64,000 bases of DNA from CAVVZJ01 sp963752755 (lineage in GTDB: Bacteria; Planctomycetota; Planctomycetia; Isosphaerales; Isosphaeraceae), in assembly GCA_963752755.1 (NCBI GenBank), contig CAVVZJ010000010.1:434001-498000 (forward strand), in the 5' to 3' direction. The translations under genes and the position numbers were made by a program. The notes under the pieces were generated by a model. That model was not told where the DNA came from. It saw only the letters and a list, made by a program, of their open reading frames with translations, and did no database searches. Below are positions 60,982-64,000 of this stretch, in pieces (the first letter of the stretch is position 1; every line of letters starts with the position of its first letter).

Positions 60982-62177
60982 GGCGACGGGACGCTCTCGC
61001 AGTGCGATGTTCCGTTCAGGACAGTGGAGACCACAGGGTACTTCGGAATCCCCGACGCCGGAGCGACACCGTCGACCCCGCGCTGCTTCCGCCAGCGACG
61101 GGCGGCCTCCGCGGCGGCGAGTGCGGCGGCGACCGGCAGGAGGTCGGTCCAGTGATGGGCCGCCTGTTCTTCCAGGGGTCGGCCGAGGTCATCGAGCTGG
61201 TCGAGGAACTGGGCGAACGACGCTTCCAGAAGGGAAAGCCGCTCCAGCGGACCCGCCTCGGCAATCGGGCCGTTGCCCAGCGGCAGCGGGACCGCCGCGT
61301 TGCCGCCCTCGTCTGGGGCGGGCCGTGACGTGGGCACGTCGGGCACGGGGCGACGTCGGCGCCTGGGTGGCGGGCCCGTCCGGCATCGGCTCGGCCTTGG
61401 AATCCGGGAAGAGCCGGATCGGCGGGTGGATCGTGTTCGCGATCGATCGGTCCGGTCCGGCATCGATCGGCAGACCGGCGGCCGCTGGCCGGAGGGGCGA
61501 CCGGCGCATCGGCCGTGGCCGCGGCGTGTCCCGCGGGTGACGGCGGCACGGCGGGCGTCGTCGGGACGTTCAGAGGCAAGCGCGACGACCGTCGGGCCAG
61601 GTCGCGGCAGGGCATGATCCACGGCCGGGGCGGGCGGTCCGACGCCTGATGAGTCTGCCGGAGCCGAGGGGGAGAAGATCGCCGCCACCGGGCGGACCGG
61701 GATCGAGCCGGTTCAGCCACCAGGACGAGCACCGGCAAGCCCGACGGCGTGGCCGAGAGGGTCGAGGACGTGTCCGCGATCGCGGCGGAGACGTTCCGCG
61801 GTGCTCCGGCGGACCCGAATGGTCCCCGAGCCGGGCGAACGGGCCAGACGGATCGGCCGGGCGGCCTGGGAAGGCGAAGGGCGACCAGCCGGCCCAACCG
61901 TCGTGCGGCGAGACGCTCCGGGCGAGCCGTTCATCGGCCCATGCGAATCGGCGCGATGGACGGGAAGACAGCGGCTCCTGGCGGGAACGCTGTTCTGAGA
62001 CTGACGCCCCGGACGCCAGGTTCTGATCCGACGATTTGAGGGCCGGTCCGACCGGCGCCACCTCCGCGAAGGGGGTGGCGGCGGCAACGGCCCCGACCAG
62101 TGACTCAGGAGCTGGCGGTCTTCCAGGAAGTCCAGTTCCGGGACCCAGGGGCCTCGATGACGAAGACCGGGATTCAT
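60978..62177 (-). CDS. Surface protein with LExRxLLS (LEPR-XLL-like) N-terminus, frameshifted
   Basis: About 395 residues when reconstructed. The N-terminal WVPELDFLEDRQLLSHW fits the planctomycete LEPR-XLL-type motif that precedes large exported proteins. A Pro/Ala/Ser-rich, low-complexity middle is hard to place in one frame; two or more +1 skips are needed (one near the LLS, where AATPFAEVAPVGPALKSS is recovered). The C-terminal part is helical (LSLLEASFAQFLDQLDDLGR, TDLLPVAAALAAAEAARRW). It overlaps the sigma factor gene by four bases. It may be the surface target or sensor of the sigma-kinase pair. Confidence 0.55.
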
Positions 62178-62593
62178 CTTGGTTTCGTCCTCAATCGGCG
62201 GGTCGGTCGCTTCTCCGAACGCGATTCACCAGGATCGAGATGCGGGGGGCGGTTCTTCCGGCCTCGGAACCAGCCGGTGCGGCCTCGGTGATGGCGCAAG
62301 GGACTTCGGCATGTGTGAATCATCGGGCTTCAATGGACGCTCCGTTGAAATCCAGGACACCATCCGATCCACCTTTCCCGAATCCATCCGGATACCGATC
62401 ACCCCGAGGACTCCGGGATTTGGGCGCGGTCACCCCGGAGATTGGCGATTCTTCTTGGCGGAGATCAGCGCGCGCTTTTTCGGTCGAAATCGGATCAGTT
62501 CCTGGGAACGCGAGGAAACCCCGACAGGAGGCTGAGGAGCCGAATGGGGGTCTCGGCCGTCTGCCTTGAAACATCATAAGCGAGGACGAGTCG
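62178..62593. other. Divergent intergenic region
   Basis: About 415 bases between the two LExRxLLS-type genes, which point away from each other. It should hold both promoters. The translated RFTRIEM near 62217 resembles a prepilin site but lacks the hydrophobic helix. I see no gene. Confidence 0.4.
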
Positions 62594-63916
62594 ATGGCAA
62601 ATCGAAACACGCCCGGTTTCACCGGGTCCGCAGGAGAACGACCGCCGCGACCCGCGACGACCCGCCCGTCGCGGGCCGCTGGGTTGCGAGTCGCTGGAGA
62701 GCCGCGTGGTCCTGTCGCACGGCGGCTGGGGCTTCTCGCCAATGGAGAGCATGGAGCTTCCCCAGGCCCCGGGCGGGAGCCTGGTCGGGGCCTTGTCGTC
62801 CATCGGCATCGTGGCCGGTGCCGATCCGGGCCCCGGCTCGATGCCCGGCGAGATGCACGGAAACCAGAAACTCCCAGTTGATGACCGACCTGCAAACGTT
62901 GCGGACTGAGGTGCAATCGCTGGCGGCCAAGTCGGCCGTCACGGTGGCCGACCTGAACAGCCTCGCCACCGATTCTCAGGCCATCGCCCAGGCCGGCGCC
63001 CATCTGGACCCGACCGCCTTGAAGACCGCCGTCTCGGCGCTGGCCACCGCCCTGACCACCGCGGGCGGCGATACCACCCAGGCCAAGGCCGACTTCACCG
63101 CCCTGTTCGCCAACACCTCGGTGAGCCAGACGGTCATCGACCAGGCGTTCACCGACCTGACCAAGGCGATCCAGGACTCGCAGGTCACCAGCAGCGATCT
63201 GACCACCTATGCCAGCGACCTCCAGGCCGTCCAGAACGACCTCGGCAGCCAGAAGAACGGCGAGGATTCGGTCTGCGGTGCGGGAAACTTCGGAAGACAC
63301 GAGGTCCGTTCAGGGCGGCGCCTTGACGGCGGCGCTGTCGTCCCTCGGCGTCGTGACAGGCACCAACCCGGGTCCCGGCCTGATGTTCGGTGGTTCGCAC
63401 GGCAGTCAGAACTCGCAGCTCGCCACCGACCTGCAAACCTTGCAGACCGAGCAGCAAACGCTGGCGGCCAAGTCGGCCGTCACGGTGGCCGACCTGAACA
63501 GCCTCGCCACCGATTCTCAGGCCATCGCCCAGGCCGGCGCCCATCTGGACCCGACCGCCTTGAAGAGCGCCGTCTCGGCGCTGGCCACGGCCCTGACCAC
63601 CGCGGGCGGCGATACCACCCAGGCCAAGGCCGACTTCACCGCCCTGTTCGCCAACACCTCGGTGAGCCAGTCGGTCATCGACCAGGCGTTCACCGACCTG
63701 ACCAAGGCGATCCAGGACTCGCAGGTCACCAGCAGCGATCTGACCACCTATGCCAGCGACCTCCAGGCCGTCCAGAACGACCTCGGCAGCCAGAACAACG
63801 GCGGCGGGTTCGGAGGCGGCGGCGACTTCTCCGGACATCGCTTCGGCGGATCGGCCGGGCGCCAGGGTGGGTTCGGCCGGGCCTTGAGGGGAGCGTTCGG
63901 GAGGCGGTTCCGTTGA
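62594..63916 (+). CDS. Surface protein with LExRxxLS N-terminus and duplicated helical module, frameshifted
   Basis: About 440 residues when reconstructed. The N-terminal LGCESLESRVVLSHGGWGF fits the LEPR-XLL-type motif. Two copies of a helical module follow, each starting with a GALSSIGIVAGADPGPG-type segment and containing AAKSAVTVADLNSLATDSQA, LTTAGGDTTQAKADFTALFA and SDLTTYASDLQAVQNDLGSQ. The copies (about 62880-63252 and 63415-63790) are nearly identical in DNA. The C-terminus is Gly/Arg-rich (GGGFGGGGDFSGHRFGG). Three +1 skips are needed: after the start (CCC-g-GTT region), at AAA-c-TCC near 62871, and near 63290. The second copy is uninterrupted. Confidence 0.65.
62880..63790 (+). repeat. 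Direct repeat of about 370 bases, two copies
   Basis: The segments at about 62880-63252 and 63415-63790 differ by only a handful of bases by eye, over some 370 bases. The less similar segments just upstream of each copy (62775-62880 and 63310-63415) extend the homology at the protein level. The near-identity implies recent duplication or gene conversion. Confidence 0.85.
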
Positions 63917-64000
63917 GCTGTCCCCGGCACGGAGGCCGTTTTGAGGAAGCATCCCTGGTCCATCCCCCCCGCGATCGACCGCCCCGCCGTCCGGACCGAC

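Noticed and set aside
62217..62240. RFTRIEM, resembling a prepilin cleavage site
   Set aside because: No hydrophobic helix follows Glu5 and the frame is otherwise unsupported, so chance is the simplest explanation.

Overview
The window (about 68% G+C) looks like a chromosomal segment of a planctomycete, most likely of the Isosphaeraceae/Isosphaerales. This is inferred from family content: a PVC-type membrane-bound dehydrogenase with HEAT repeats and a terminal cytochrome c, a CRTAC1-type FG-GAP/UnbV protein beside a multiheme cytochrome, ECF-like sigma factors, a planctomycete-style Ser/Thr kinase with C-terminal TPRs, two LExRxLLS-type (LEPR-XLL-like) surface proteins, a PEGA lipoprotein, and many exported proteins of unknown role. 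I see no tRNA, rRNA, CRISPR array, prophage or transposase gene.

Layout. 1-8.9 kb (minus): an S41 protease with a TPR N-terminus running off the left edge, an ECF-like sigma factor, then a likely lipoprotein - multiheme cytochrome/TPR - CRTAC1 operon. 9.2-17.3 kb (plus): an ABC-2-type permease, the PVC dehydrogenase/cytochrome, a receiver-PP2C phosphatase, a small membrane protein and an exported LamG-like protein. 17.3-20.3 kb: a LysM membrane protein, a nested inverted-repeat element and two exported proteins. 20.8-27.1 kb (plus): an Xaa-Pro aminopeptidase, an acyl-CoA dehydrogenase, an MFS transporter and a polytopic membrane protein. 27.2-31.4 kb (minus): two exported proteins, one with PPC domains. 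31.6-38.7 kb: an SDR oxidoreductase, cardiolipin synthase, Prc-type S41 protease, HEXXH membrane protein and receiver-histidine kinase. 38.9-43.8 kb (plus): nadA, a zinc-ribbon/EEP-phosphatase fusion and glgB. 43.8-51.6 kb (minus): an FGGY kinase, GT1 glycosyltransferase, dtd, asnB, a hypothetical gene and a nitrilase-family hydrolase. 52.3-57.8 kb: a prepilin-like fragment, PEGA lipoprotein, pepA, a small hypothetical gene, a lipoprotein and a zinc-ribbon protein. 57.8-62.2 kb (minus): a surface protein - ECF sigma - Ser/Thr kinase cluster with an ATGA overlap and a 10-base gap. 62.6-63.9 kb (plus): a second surface protein with a tandemly duplicated helical module.

The most striking property is that about twenty otherwise well-conserved genes are each broken by one to ten single-base frame changes. 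In nearly every case the conserved protein is restored by skipping exactly one base (+1). I count close to sixty such sites by eye. The inserted base is often outside any homopolymer, and about 22 other genes, including the 2.3 kb glgB and 2 kb asnB, have none. Sequencing or assembly error is the default explanation, but the one-directional and clustered pattern deserves a direct test. Coordinates given for broken genes span the whole reconstructed gene.

Intergenic regions carry several families of short dispersed hairpins (GGTGCGTC...GACGCACC, TGAAGTTCGTTCGGC, TTCACCACAAAGGCAC, GGCCCGACTTCAGTCGGGCC), typical of the non-coding repeats of large planctomycete genomes.
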